Shown: positions 10,176 to 20,268, counted from the stretch's first letter. The stretch: 36,879 bases of DNA from an uncultured Flavobacteriales bacterium (GCA_937899835.1 CALCCE010000299.1:1-36879); one strand, 5' to 3'. Made by a program: numbers and translations. The notes: generated from the sequence alone by a model not told the origin.

Positions 10176-13100
10176 TCAATGGCTTACCACAAACTTCTTC
10201 GTGTATCTGGTGGTATCGGTTTGCACAAAGAGGAAATAAACTCCTTCAGCTAAATTTTTGGTATTCACCTGGTATTGCTCCCCTGAAATATATCCCTGAA
10301 GCACCAATTTGCCACTGAGGTCAGCGATTTCAAAACGGCTAACAAATTCCTCATTTCCAGCAAGTTGAATGATGAGGTGCGTATGGGCAGGGTTGGGCAC
10401 AATGGAGATGTATTCCTGAAGGGCCTGGTTGTTCAATTGTTGCTCCTCTACCTCGGTTGCCCGACGGTTGACACCTGACCCATTTAATGAGGGAAAGTTT
10501 TCCTGGCATTGCCCAAAATGAAAACACATCATGTTTTGGGCCTGTGCTTTTCCTCTTCCTGATAGGGAGTTGGCATAAGTCTGCAGTTGCGCCTGATGCG
10601 TTTGCGACAAGTTATTTAGGTTACCATACTGATCTACCAAGGTCAAAATGTATTTTTTGAAGGTGACAAAATCAGCCAGTTCTTGTTGCAAGATCAAGTT
10701 GCCCCCAGGCACTAAGTTTGCTGTGATTTGATCCAATTGCTGGTCGCATTGATTCACATTACCGAGGCTCAGGAAATCATCGGCCAACTGGGCACCCATC
10801 AATACATCTCCACGATCTTGCAACAGTTGTTGGTGAGCCGTCCAGTTAACCTGCGTGGTATTGGATTGTTCATTGATGAGCAGCAAGTTGTTCAATTCTG
10901 CTTTTCGTTCGTCTAACCGGGTAATTTCTGCGAGTTTCACGCCACGCTGAGAAGGGCCGTTGGTGTATAAGGCTTCTACCTGTGCCAACATGCCTTGAGG
11001 CAGCGGTTGCGCTTTGGTTTTCAAAAACTTGATGAAAGAAGCATCCTGAGCGATTTCAGGATTCAACGTAATCAACTTCCGATACCAGTGATGTGGGTAC
11101 AAACTGGTGCTCTTTTCCCCTACCTTGATCAGCAGCTTTTTCGATAAATAAGGGCTTGCCGCCTCTAAGTTTTGCTTTACCTGTATGCGATTGCTACTAT
11201 TCAGTTGATCTACCATTTGATGGAGGTTGGGCGCATCTCCATTGCTCAACAAAGCATTCAATGACTGTTGGGCGGTATTGAGATCGTTGTCGACAATGGC
11301 CAATTCGGTGGTAAAACCTCCACTAACTGAACCGGTAAAGACCGATGTGGCAACATCCGACACTTCTAGAAAAGCGAAGGAGGAAGGACATTGGTGCGAG
11401 CTGGTGGCCGTATTGATTTGGAATACGTTACCTGACAGTTTGCTTGGGTCCAAAGGAAGCGGATCAGAAGGAGCGGAATAGTAATAGGTGTTTTGTGTAA
11501 CATTTGAACTAAGGTGATCTCTGATTAGGGGCGCACCTAAAGCATCAGAATACTGGTTTCCGGTTGATTGACTCATGCTTCCTTGCCGAAAACGTACCCC
11601 ACCGGCTCCGGGGTCATAAATGCCTGCATCTTCGATCAATTGATCGGCAATCGTTGAAGACACGTATTCGTTGCACAACCACTGCAAACCTGTAGCAGCG
11701 TCTCCAAGAGCACTGCCGTTGCTGTTGTACCCCACGGAAGCATTGGCCACGGTCATGTTTTCAAACTTGTTGCGGTAAATCTGGTTTTGCTCATTACCAG
11801 CCCATTGGGTTATCATTCCAATAGTTTGATCACCCGCAGTTCCGTTTACAAACAGGTTGCCTTCTACCTTAAAACCAGAAGAAAACTCAAGGTTGCACTG
11901 ATACATTTCCGTAATATCGGTGGGATGCGCGTTGTTCAGCTCAAACTTGTTGCGGGTGAGCACCGCATTGTCAACCAGCGAAAGGTGAATGCCTTCCCGG
12001 AGGTTTTCAAACAAACAATGATCTACAGTAATGGCATAATTCGAGTTGGCATTCATGGCATAAATTCCACCTCTATGGTTGCGAAATTTTCCAATATCGT
12101 AATCGGTTTCATCGTAATCGTCGTCTATTCCGCCAAACCAATTCAGGTTTTTGCCCAATACCTTGTATCCTGCATCGAGGGTGTAAATGGCGTACGACCG
12201 GTCCGTTACTCCGGTAGTTCTATCATCAAAAAAATCACAACCTACGATCCTTACACCATACACATCATACATGGTGATGGAGGGCGCCAGGGTGTTTCCG
12301 AAATAGTTATCGTCTCGAATAAATTGGCAATTTTCAAATTGCCCTTTGTTGGGTTGTTCAAAGCTTGGATCGGCTGTGGAATAAGAATGGTAAGGAGCAT
12401 AGGCTACCGACCGCCAGTTGTTTTTAAAGGTACTGTTGAAAGCATTGACAATACCACCGGTTTTTGACCAATCTCCTGGCTTGGCGACATCGATCGCCTC
12501 GCGGGCATGCTCAATCAGTGCATTGTTACGAATCAACAAAAAGCCTTGGTTGGTAGGATTGGCCTGCGAAAGCAGGTGATTTCCCCATACTTCTATACCG
12601 CCCCAATACTGGTTGCAAGAATTGGTCAGTTTGCCTCCGTTAATGTCCAGTTTTGCGCCTGCTTCTACCATGATCTTTTTGCCTTTGGCCATCTTCACCT
12701 CTCCGGTAATGGTGAGCGTATTTCCAGCCTTTACCAAAATGTTGGTATTGACAATATGCAAATCATCCCAGGTGGTGTTGCTGGTGATTTCTTTGGTATA
12801 AGAAGAAGCAATGGGCAGGTCGACCTCAGTTTTCCACATGCCGCGGCCGTAGGTAGAGGCATACAACATATTCTCACAATAGTTGTACTTCAGTCCGGTG
12901 ATGGATACTTTGGGCAGATTTTTAGAAAAACAAGCCCAGGCATTCATGTTTTTGTTGCGGTAGTAGATGCCCACACTGGTGGCACAAAAAACCAAATCGT
13001 CTTCATCATCAATCGCCAGCAACCGCTCCACTGGCAGGGCTGGTAAGCCTTCGGAGTAGTCTGTAAACGAAGCACCACCATCATCCGATCGGATGACCCT

Positions 13101-15236
13101 GAACCGCTCATCGACAATCACACCACCAACGGTATGGGTTTTACCAATTCCACAATACAACAGGTCGGGGTCGGTATGGTCTACCGTTATGGCCCGAATA
13201 CGATCGTATTGTAGCAAATTGGACAAAGGACTCGTCATTGGACTTCCGGTAGCCACATCCAATAGGGTTACCGGGGCATTGGTAATGTCTGACCAGGTCA
13301 AAAAATCGTCGTCGGACCGAAACAGTTTATTGGTATTGGTCCCTTCTCCTTTGTCTGCGGCATACACCCTTTGGACCTGTGTTTCGCAAATGGCGACCGG
13401 GCCAATACCGTTAGAGGCCAAGGGTATGGTGATTACTTCCGAAACATTGGCCGCCCGGTTGATGGCGATCTCGCCGGGTTGTTCGAGCCCGCGGGCAAAG
13501 CGTTCAGGTTGATGGCGGTACAACACCGCATAGCCTCCAAGGTAATATTTCGTGGGATCGCTTTGAACCAATCCAGAAACAATGCCGGAGGGAGAAAATG
13601 GAGCATCCTCAATGCCTTGATAAGCATTTTCACCTACGATCATATCGTGATTCCCCTGGTGAATCATGGCAAACGAGCCTTCCCACAAAAAGAAGGGCGA
13701 ATAGGAATTGTCTGGATCACGATACAGCATGGCGTGGTCTTGAAAAGCGTAGGCTACTCTTCCTGTTTTCTCATGTCTGTCAAATGCGTGGATCAGGTTG
13801 ATGGAAAGATCTCCGTTTAGCGACTCGATTTTTGGACTGGTCGCTAACCCATCGGCTACCAGCCCTACTCCCCCATCGTTGCCTGCCAGGATGTAATCGG
13901 TGCCGCCAATGCTAAATATTTGAGAACACCGATAATCGTCGTGGTGTCCGTCATTTCCTGGAGCTGCGTTAATTGTACTAATCGAACTGACATTATCGAA
14001 GTGCCTTCGCATCCGATTGGTCGCTCCGGTGTAAAAAACATTCGGATTATTCGGGGAAGCGATGATTTCACTTTTGTGAAAACCAGGTGATTCAATCCCT
14101 AATGTGAACGGTACAGCATTGAAAGTGGTTCCACCGTCGGTTGTTTTAAAAATGCGTGTAAAATTCCCCCCTGAACCGGGATCTTGCTCTTTGATAAGCA
14201 GATAAAAACGATCGCCTACCTTGTTGGAAAAGTTACAGTAACGAAGATCTCTCCCCGGAGCCACATAGGTAGAGGAAAGGTCATTCCATCCACTGATGGA
14301 GACCACACCTCCGGAAATGGAGAAATCTCCTCGAAACAGGCTGGTTCCAGTGGTGAATTTATCTCTGGTGTTGAAATAGATGCTGTTTCCGATGACAAGA
14401 ATTTTATGGTGCTTTTCATGGATACCGATACCAGGGGTACCCATTGAGTTCCACGTTTGCCCGTAGTCTATTGAGTACCAAAGGGCATTTTTTGCAGTGG
14501 CAAAAACTAATCCATCGATGGTAGGATGAAAATCAATCCAGAAAAAGTCGGGTAACGAGCCAGTGGCCTGATACCAGGTTTCTCCGGCGTCCATGCTGTA
14601 AATGGGTCCGCCTTCCACATCTTCTTTGCCGGTGATGGCCAATACGTAATTGGGATCATCAGGAGCTGCTATCATGTGCCTTACGCCCAAAACAGGAAAC
14701 AGCAGATCATCGGTAACACTCTCCCAATTCACACCACCATTGGTGGTACGCATAATACCAGAGGTACGGGTTCCAATCAATATTCGATTGGTGTTGGTAG
14801 GGTTACAATACACCGCATCGATCCATCCTCCTGCGTGGCCAAAGGCAAACACATTTGGGGTGTTGAGGGGCCCGTCACTCATCCAATTGGCAGGATCATT
14901 GCTACCACAATTGAGGCTACTGGTGTAGATGGCATTTCTGGCATCTGAATAGGCTTTGGTGCTAAAAGAAGCTCCACCAGGATCGATGTTATAATTGATA
15001 AAATAGTAGTTCCACCAACGTTGAGCCATCTTTCTTTCATGCGCTTTGTTGGGGTCTTGACTGGACATCAAGGCTTGGTAATTGGACAACAACTGCTGAT
15101 AACTGAGAGAATTCCCCACACCATTCCACTGTCTGAGTGACTCGGGTGCTCCCTCCATGTTTTGGGCGTTGCCCATATTTGTTTGCATCGCAATTAGCAG
15201 CACTAATGCGATCCTGAACCAATTCTTTTTTTTCAT
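10176..15236 (-). CDS. T9SS-secreted modular protein: BNR/sortilin-like propeller, beta-helix, C-terminal sorting domain
   Basis: I place the start at ATG 15234-15236 because it gives a clear signal peptide (MKKKNWFRIALVLLIAMQ, ending near GNAQ); the open frame extends 34 codons further up without one. The mature protein (~1,686 residues) has, at about 130-810, repeated GG/AG-xx-W/F hairpins (TNGGVNWES, DAGETWYQ, DYGQTWNS, TDGGTTFNA, DDGGASFTD) typical of BNR/sortilin-like beta-propellers. Residues about 815-1270 show a parallel beta-helix pattern with short hydrophobic rungs (AGNTLTITG, RNNALIEHA, YAITVDHCLFENL, LTRNKFELNN). Residues about 1310-1580 are helical and polar. The last ~75 residues, from ISIVPNPAHTHL, are a T9SS type A sorting domain. 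It is therefore an exported or surface-bound protein; the ligand or substrate is unknown. No catalytic motif was recognised, so an adhesive or carbohydrate-binding role is only inference. Confidence 0.88.
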   Translation of the reverse strand: MKKKNWFRIALVLLIAMQTNMGNAQNMEGAPESLRQWNGVGNSLSYQQLLSNYQALMSSQDPNKAHERKMAQRWWNYYFINYNIDPGGASFSTKAYSDARNAIYTSSLNCGSNDPANWMSDGPLNTPNVFAFGHAGGWIDAVYCNPTNTNRILIGTRTSGIMRTTNGGVNWESVTDDLLFPVLGVRHMIAAPDDPNYVLAITGKEDVEGGPIYSMDAGETWYQATGSLPDFFWIDFHPTIDGLVFATAKNALWYSIDYGQTWNSMGTPGIGIHEKHHKILVIGNSIYFNTRDKFTTGTSLFRGDFSISGGVVSISGWNDLSSTYVAPGRDLRYCNFSNKVGDRFYLLIKEQDPGSGGNFTRIFKTTDGGTTFNAVPFTLGIESPGFHKSEIIASPNNPNVFYTGATNRMRRHFDNVSSISTINAAPGNDGHHDDYRCSQIFSIGGTDYILAGNDGGVGLVADGLATSPKIESLNGDLSINLIHAFDRHEKTGRVAYAFQDHAMLYRDPDNSYSPFFLWEGSFAMIHQGNHDMIVGENAYQGIEDAPFSPSGIVSGLVQSDPTKYYLGGYAVLYRHQPERFARGLEQPGEIAINRAANVSEVITIPLASNGIGPVAICETQVQRVYAADKGEGTNTNKLFRSDDDFLTWSDITNAPVTLLDVATGSPMTSPLSNLLQYDRIRAITVDHTDPDLLYCGIGKTHTVGGVIVDERFRVIRSDDGGASFTDYSEGLPALPVERLLAIDDEDDLVFCATSVGIYYRNKNMNAWACFSKNLPKVSITGLKYNYCENMLYASTYGRGMWKTEVDLPIASSYTKEITSNTTWDDLHIVNTNILVKAGNTLTITGEVKMAKGKKIMVEAGAKLDINGGKLTNSCNQYWGGIEVWGNHLLSQANPTNQGFLLIRNNALIEHAREAIDVAKPGDWSKTGGIVNAFNSTFKNNWRSVAYAPYHSYSTADPSFEQPNKGQFENCQFIRDDNYFGNTLAPSITMYDVYGVRIVGCDFFDDRTTGVTDRSYAIYTLDAGYKVLGKNLNWFGGIDDDYDETDYDIGKFRNHRGGIYAMNANSNYAITVDHCLFENLREGIHLSLVDNAVLTRNKFELNNAHPTDITEMYQCNLEFSSGFKVEGNLFVNGTAGDQTIGMITQWAGNEQNQIYRNKFENMTVANASVGYNSNGSALGDAATGLQWLCNEYVSSTIADQLIEDAGIYDPGAGGVRFRQGSMSQSTGNQYSDALGAPLIRDHLSSNVTQNTYYYSAPSDPLPLDPSKLSGNVFQINTATSSHQCPSSFAFLEVSDVATSVFTGSVSGGFTTELAIVDNDLNTAQQSLNALLSNGDAPNLHQMVDQLNSSNRIQVKQNLEAASPYLSKKLLIKVGEKSTSLYPHHWYRKLITLNPEIAQDASFIKFLKTKAQPLPQGMLAQVEALYTNGPSQRGVKLAEITRLDERKAELNNLLLINEQSNTTQVNWTAHQQLLQDRGDVLMGAQLADDFLSLGNVNQCDQQLDQITANLVPGGNLILQQELADFVTFKKYILTLVDQYGNLNNLSQTHQAQLQTYANSLSGRGKAQAQNMMCFHFGQCQENFPSLNGSGVNRRATEVEEQQLNNQALQEYISIVPNPAHTHLIIQLAGNEEFVSRFEIADLSGKLVLQGYISGEQYQVNTKNLAEGVYFLFVQTDTTRYTKKFVVSH

Positions 15237-15843
15237 TTGAGATAAAGATTTTTGGGTGTTTTTGGAATACCACCAAATGTCTTTGATCTGCCAATACGCG
15301 GTGTCAACGTTTGTATCTAAACCGGAAACGGATGTCACTTTTTAGTCCTAAAAACGGTCCTAACCACATCCAAAGGCTTTTTATCAGCACTTACATCATG
15401 GTAAAAGGAGAATACTGCCATGCTTTTGCACTATCTGAGCACTCCACGTCCATCTCCTTGACCACTGCCTATATAGGCATTTTGCAAACACCCAAAAGAG
15501 TCGCCAACATTGCCGATACATGAGCGCATTTTGTGGGACAATCAATTGGTTGTGAGTACATAAAAAATACAGGGTGTTTCCCAACCCCCAATTTTGATCA
15601 AGCACCCTTACTAGGGTCCATCAAATTTTTTGCTGTTGGATGAAATTCTATCACCCTGACTCCCCATTTGAATCCAGAAATTGACATAGTTTTACGCAGC
15701 AAAAGTTCATTTCGGTCCCCACCCGAAGCATTGCCCCACCATTTTGGTTGCGCCACTCAGTGGCGATACATTTTGCTACAACGTCATTTTTTTGCCCAAA
15801 ACCCTTGGTCACTCACCCAAACTATCCAACTCATTTTTGGTGT
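15237..15843. other. Divergent intergenic region upstream of the beta-helix T9SS gene and the TPR hybrid sensor
   Basis: About 600 bases between two divergent genes. No protein frame here has a convincing start or domain; the frames that overlap it are extensions of the flanking genes ahead of their signal-peptide starts. The one structure I see is the hairpin at 15593-15631. I could not find a clear Bacteroidota-type TTTG/TAnnTTTG promoter pair with correct spacing for either gene. Confidence 0.55.
15593..15631 (+). promoter_or_regulatory. Interrupted hairpin followed by a T-run in the divergent region
   Basis: TTTGAT (15593-15598) pairs with ATCAAA (15620-15625), and inside it ACCCT (15604-15608) pairs with AGGGT (15613-15617) around a TACT loop; six further T follow (15626-15631). 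It sits about 215 bases ahead of the hybrid sensor start. It could be a leader terminator/attenuator or an operator; as it lies between divergent genes, no upstream gene needs it as an ordinary terminator. Confidence 0.3.
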
Positions 15844-18800
15844 ATGCGAAGATTGCTACTCACTGCTTGCTCTCTGCTTTGCTTTGCCATATCGGCAATT
15901 GCCCAACTGTATAAGTACGAGCAAATCGCCCCCCTAAAGGCCAGCTTAAACGAAGCTTCTGCCCAAGCGCGGATCCACCTCTTTTTGAAACTTGCCGACG
16001 GCTATCTCAATTTTCAAATTGACTCTGCGCTGGTGTATGCACAACGTGCACAACAGGATGCCGAAGCCTTAGGATACGCTTGGGGAATACAGAAAGGCAA
16101 GTACCAGGAAGCAAAAGCCCTGGCCCACACTACCGCCAGCAGCACCATAGCCCAGCGGCAACTTTCGTGTGAAGCGTGGTTCAAAAAAAATGACTTCGAA
16201 CATGATGCCTGGTTGTGCCGAATTGAATACCTCAAAAGCATCACCAACTCCAGGCCACTCAAGGTAGTGGCTCAAGAAGCATCCAACATTCTCGATGCGG
16301 TGAACCCTTCCGAAAGCCCATACATCTGCGGAACGGCATGGTATTGTTTGTATGAGGCACAAAGGTCGCACGAGTACAACAAAACCAACTTTAGAGAAAG
16401 TTTGGATACGGCTTTGACCCTTTTTAAACAGGCCCATGATTCCACCGCCATCACCTGGGTCGAACTCAAAAAGATAGAACACAGTGACTTAAAACAAAAT
16501 CAACAACGTTTAAGAGAGGTTTTGCTTCAAGTTTCGAACTGGCAAAACAAGTTGTTGATGTCAGAAAACCTGAACCTGCTAATGCTCACCTACAGTTACC
16601 TCAACCAGCAAGATGCTACCCACCTTATCTGGCCAAAGAACCAACATATTCTTGATGAATACGGAAGCAAGAAAGCCGAGGCGATGTATCATTATTGGAT
16701 GGGAGAAAGCTTGAGTTATCTTAACGAAAAAAAACAAGCTATTCCACACACCAAAAAAGCCATTGCACTTTATGACAAATTAGAGGACAACGTGTTGCTC
16801 TATAAATCGTTAAAAAGTCTTGCAGATTTTAATGAATATTTTCGAAGCTTAGTAGAAGCACTGAACCTTTATTGGCATGCTTTAGAAATTGCCAACGAAT
16901 TGGAGAACCCAATATTTATCAACTTCACCAAAAAGTCCTTGGCATTGATCCACTTACGGACCAAAGAATATGAAAAAGCAGAAAAGCTCACTTTGGAGGT
17001 TCTGAATTATTTCCAAGAATCATTTACGGGCAAACTAAAAAGTAAATTTTGCGGTTTTCAGTATGAAATATTGGGTAGAATCTATCGTACACAACACCGC
17101 TACCACGAAGCGCATGCCGTGTATAACAAAGCACATTCCATCTACTCAAAAGTTAGCCTTCCTGGCAAAATACGGATCGATTGGCAAAAAATAGCCCTGT
17201 TTTTAGATCAATCACAAGTTGATAGTGCTACTGCCGTTTACGCTGAGGTTCAAAAAGAAACCCGCCCCTATCGTAAAAATGACTTTTTCGACATGGTGGA
17301 AGGGAAACTGTTCTTCGCTCAAAAAAAATACTCCGAAGCTGCCAATTCCATTCAAAAGTACCTTAACTCTGGTCAAAGCACGGAGTACAGCCGTAACAAT
17401 AGTGTGGCTCAGGAGTACCTTTATAAAATTGCCAAGGCCCAAGGCAGGTTTTCGGAAGCATTGGAGTACCTGGAAATCCATAAATCCATTGAAGACAGCC
17501 TACAAAGAGTCAATGAGGTGGAAAACATTCTTCTTATTGAATCCAGGTATGAAATTGAACAAAAAGAGGCCGATCTACTGCGGTTGGAACAAGAAAAGCA
17601 ACTCCAATCGTTGACCCTGCAAAGCAAGGAAGACGAACTGTCCATTGGGAGGCTCTATATTTTCATTTTACTGCTCTCATTGTTCCTTTTTGGTGGTGTG
17701 ATTTTTTGGCGGGCAAGGCAAGGAAAACTGAAAAAAGAAAAAGAGGCCATTCGCCATGCCAAAGAACGCGTAGAGTTGGCACAAGCCCGAGCCACCGCCA
17801 ATCAAAAAATAGAGCTTTCGCGTTTGAAAGACGAACTGTTTGCCAATGTGTCGCACGAACTGCGCACCCCACTCACGTTGATTCTGGTGCCCCTAAAAAA
17901 CTTGCTAAAATCTGCCAACAAGAAAGAATTACCGGTGTACGAGTCCATTCTGAAGAGTGGCGATCAGCTGTTGGACCTGGTAGACAAAATATTGGAATTG
18001 TCGCGCTTGGAATCCGGGGCGACTCAACTCCGGAAAAGTTCCATGGATGTAACCGCTTTTGGTCAACAGCTTGAAGCCAGCTTTTTGCCGTTGTTTGATA
18101 GTAAAAACATTGTTTTTCGCGTTGCCTTACCGGATGAAAAGTTGCGCCTGAAGGGAGATGCCAACCGGCTAAAAATGGTGCTCAACAATCTGCTGAACAA
18201 CGCCTTCCACCATTGCCCGGAAAATGGCGAGGTACACTTGCAGATGACATCAAAAACAACCGAAAACGGGCACAAACTGGAAATTCGGGTAAGGAACACG
18301 GGCAATGCGATCCCCGAAGCACTACAAGAACGCATTTTTGACCGCTTTTTTCGGCAAGAGGAACAAGCCTACACCGGTAGCGGCATCGGGCTGGCCCTGA
18401 GTCGCCAAATTGTAGCGATGCACAACGGTACCATTCGAGTAGCCAACGCTGCGATAGAGGGAGTAGAGTTTCAATTGCTGCTCCCAGATGTGGAGTTGGT
18501 AAGCCCCGCTCCAAAACCTGAAGCAACGCCAATCGCTCTTCCCTCAGACGAGGCAAAGAAACATTCCATAGAAGTAGTAGCAAAGCCATTACCCGAAAAG
18601 CCAACGGTTTTGGTAGTAGAAGACAACCTCGAAATGCAAGACCTGCTCAAAGACTTGCTGGCCAATGACTTTTATATTCGCCTGGCCGCCAATGGAATTC
18701 AAGGAGAAGAGATGGCCATAGAGCACCAACCGCAACTCATCCTTAGCGATGTAATGATGCCTGAACGGGACGGAATAGAACTGCTGCAAGTGATCAAGTC

Positions 18801-19356
18801 CAACATTCACACCAGCCACATTCCCGTGGTTTTGTTGACGGCCCGCGCAGACAACGAAAGTCGAATTATCGGTTTCAATGAAGATGCGGACGACTACATC
18901 AGTAAACCCTTTGATCCGGATGCCCTGCGATCGCGCATCCACAACTTATTGCGGCAACGGCAGCAATTGCAAAAGCGGTTTACCCAAAAGCCGACCTTAT
19001 TGCCCAAGACTGCACCTTGCACTACCCTGGACCAGGAATTCATGTCCCGGGCACAGAAAATTGTGGAGACCCACTACACCGATGGTCAATTTTCGGTAGA
19101 GCTATTTTGCCAGGAATTGGCTTTGAACCGAAACAGTGTACACAACAAATTGAAAGCCTTGACCGGCCAGAGTGCCTGGCAATACATTCAAACCTACCGC
19201 CTTTCAAAAGCTGCCGAGCTTCTCCACAACACCACGGACAGTATCAACCTTATTGCTACCGAAACTGGCTTCAACAACCGACAAGCCTTCAACAAGCGAT
19301 TTCGTTCCCACTTTGAAATGACTCCCGGAGAATACCGAAAAAAACCTCCCGCTTAA
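15844..19356 (+). CDS. Hybrid two-component system protein: TPR sensor, HisKA, HATPase, receiver, AraC HTH
   Basis: Start chosen at ATG 15844, which gives a signal peptide (MRRLLLTACSLLCFAISAIA); the frame upstream of it is untranslated-looking. The 1,170-residue protein has a periplasmic sensor half with TPR-like helical repeats (about 40-560), one membrane segment (about 603-622), a short coiled coil, a HisKA dimerisation domain with the phosphoacceptor at about H671 (VSHELRTPL), an HATPase_c domain (NNLLNNAFHH N-box; GSGIGLAL G-box), a receiver domain with phosphoacceptor at about D969 (LSDVMMPERDG) and K in ISKPFD, and a C-terminal AraC-type double HTH (about 1075-1168, ending in TPGEYRKK). 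This is the one-polypeptide HTCS plan of Bacteroidota, but with a TPR rather than the usual Reg_prop/Y_Y_Y sensor. The signal and target genes are not evident from the neighbours. Confidence 0.92.
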   Translation: MRRLLLTACSLLCFAISAIAQLYKYEQIAPLKASLNEASAQARIHLFLKLADGYLNFQIDSALVYAQRAQQDAEALGYAWGIQKGKYQEAKALAHTTASSTIAQRQLSCEAWFKKNDFEHDAWLCRIEYLKSITNSRPLKVVAQEASNILDAVNPSESPYICGTAWYCLYEAQRSHEYNKTNFRESLDTALTLFKQAHDSTAITWVELKKIEHSDLKQNQQRLREVLLQVSNWQNKLLMSENLNLLMLTYSYLNQQDATHLIWPKNQHILDEYGSKKAEAMYHYWMGESLSYLNEKKQAIPHTKKAIALYDKLEDNVLLYKSLKSLADFNEYFRSLVEALNLYWHALEIANELENPIFINFTKKSLALIHLRTKEYEKAEKLTLEVLNYFQESFTGKLKSKFCGFQYEILGRIYRTQHRYHEAHAVYNKAHSIYSKVSLPGKIRIDWQKIALFLDQSQVDSATAVYAEVQKETRPYRKNDFFDMVEGKLFFAQKKYSEAANSIQKYLNSGQSTEYSRNNSVAQEYLYKIAKAQGRFSEALEYLEIHKSIEDSLQRVNEVENILLIESRYEIEQKEADLLRLEQEKQLQSLTLQSKEDELSIGRLYIFILLLSLFLFGGVIFWRARQGKLKKEKEAIRHAKERVELAQARATANQKIELSRLKDELFANVSHELRTPLTLILVPLKNLLKSANKKELPVYESILKSGDQLLDLVDKILELSRLESGATQLRKSSMDVTAFGQQLEASFLPLFDSKNIVFRVALPDEKLRLKGDANRLKMVLNNLLNNAFHHCPENGEVHLQMTSKTTENGHKLEIRVRNTGNAIPEALQERIFDRFFRQEEQAYTGSGIGLALSRQIVAMHNGTIRVANAAIEGVEFQLLLPDVELVSPAPKPEATPIALPSDEAKKHSIEVVAKPLPEKPTVLVVEDNLEMQDLLKDLLANDFYIRLAANGIQGEEMAIEHQPQLILSDVMMPERDGIELLQVIKSNIHTSHIPVVLLTARADNESRIIGFNEDADDYISKPFDPDALRSRIHNLLRQRQQLQKRFTQKPTLLPKTAPCTTLDQEFMSRAQKIVETHYTDGQFSVELFCQELALNRNSVHNKLKALTGQSAWQYIQTYRLSKAAELLHNTTDSINLIATETGFNNRQAFNKRFRSHFEMTPGEYRKKPPA

Positions 19357-19476
19357 AATGCTTCTCTAACTGCGATTATTGATCTAAATTGTTGATCTTG
19401 ATATACCAGGGAACTGATTTTTCAATTACCTGAAATCCACTTAAGTCACCATCCGAAAGATAGAATCCATCAAACT

Positions 19477-20163
19477 ATGCTCAACCGGCAAGCCTTCCAG
19501 ATACCTTTTGAATTTGACGCACAGGCGCTCAGAGAAGAGTTGTCCTCCATACCTCGGGAACAGGTTAAAGAAACTTACAATCCCTATGTTGATGCGGGTG
19601 ATTTAGAATACCTTGACCTCATTGAGCCCATTTTGCAGCAAGACGGTAGCATTAAGTTTATCCCCAACCAAAACCTGAAAGGTCGTCCTCACCTTCTGGA
19701 GGTGCTGAAACACTTTCCTTCCGAGAAAAAGACCTACCGGATGCACACTTTAAATCCCGGAGGAGAAATAAGGGAACACCGAGACAACCAAAGAAGGTAT
19801 GAAGATGGCGATATACGGGTGCACATTGCTTTGCAATCGGCAGCCGGCATGGAAACCTACCTCAATGGCGAGAAAATAGAAATCAAAGAAGGCAGTTGCT
19901 GGTACCTCGACCTGACCTTGCCCCACAGAATGGTCAACCACAGTGCAGTACCGAGAATCCACCTGATCATCGATTGCTATCGCAACGCGTGGTGGGATGC
20001 TCTATTTTCAGAACATGCGCCAGAAGAACAAGCTCCATTTGCCAACATGAGTTTGGAAGAACTGGAAAGCCTTCAATTCCAGTTGTCAGGATTTGAAGGT
20101 TCGGCGGAGTTGACAATGCTTCAGGAGGTGGCATTAGAAATTGCCGCCCGAAAAGCGGGATAA
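19477..20163 (+). CDS. Aspartyl/asparaginyl beta-hydroxylase-family 2-oxoglutarate/Fe(II) dioxygenase
   Basis: A 228-residue soluble protein that matches the Asp_Arg_Hydrox family. The jelly-roll core shows H101-R-D103 (GGEIREHRDN), the distal H150 (DLTLPHRMVNHS) and R160 (VPRIHLIIDC), fitting an HxD...H iron triad with the arginine that binds 2-oxoglutarate ten residues later. The HxD carboxylate is present, as in the bacterial free-amino-acid (cis-proline-type) hydroxylases of this family and unlike animal AspH, which lacks it; so a small amino-acid or peptide substrate is a reasonable inference. It stands alone on the plus strand, 120 bases after the hybrid sensor and convergent with the synthase-acyltransferase fusion. 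The C-terminal 50 residues (from about 178) are an extra helical tail of unknown role. ATG start at 19477. Confidence 0.83.
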   Translation: MLNRQAFQIPFEFDAQALREELSSIPREQVKETYNPYVDAGDLEYLDLIEPILQQDGSIKFIPNQNLKGRPHLLEVLKHFPSEKKTYRMHTLNPGGEIREHRDNQRRYEDGDIRVHIALQSAAGMETYLNGEKIEIKEGSCWYLDLTLPHRMVNHSAVPRIHLIIDCYRNAWWDALFSEHAPEEQAPFANMSLEELESLQFQLSGFEGSAELTMLQEVALEIAARKAG

Positions 20164-20268
20164 GTTTGGAAAATAAACCCTGGTTGATCCAACTTTCTCT
20201 CAAAAGCGGAATCGACCTCTTTAAGGTGTAATCGTTTTTGATGCCTCTCTACTCCCAAATAAAATGAG

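Noticed and set aside
11787-13820. Several plus-strand open frames of 139-226 codons
   Set aside because: All are antisense to the beta-helix T9SS protein, which has a signal peptide, consistent domains and a sorting domain. Their translations lack domain features.
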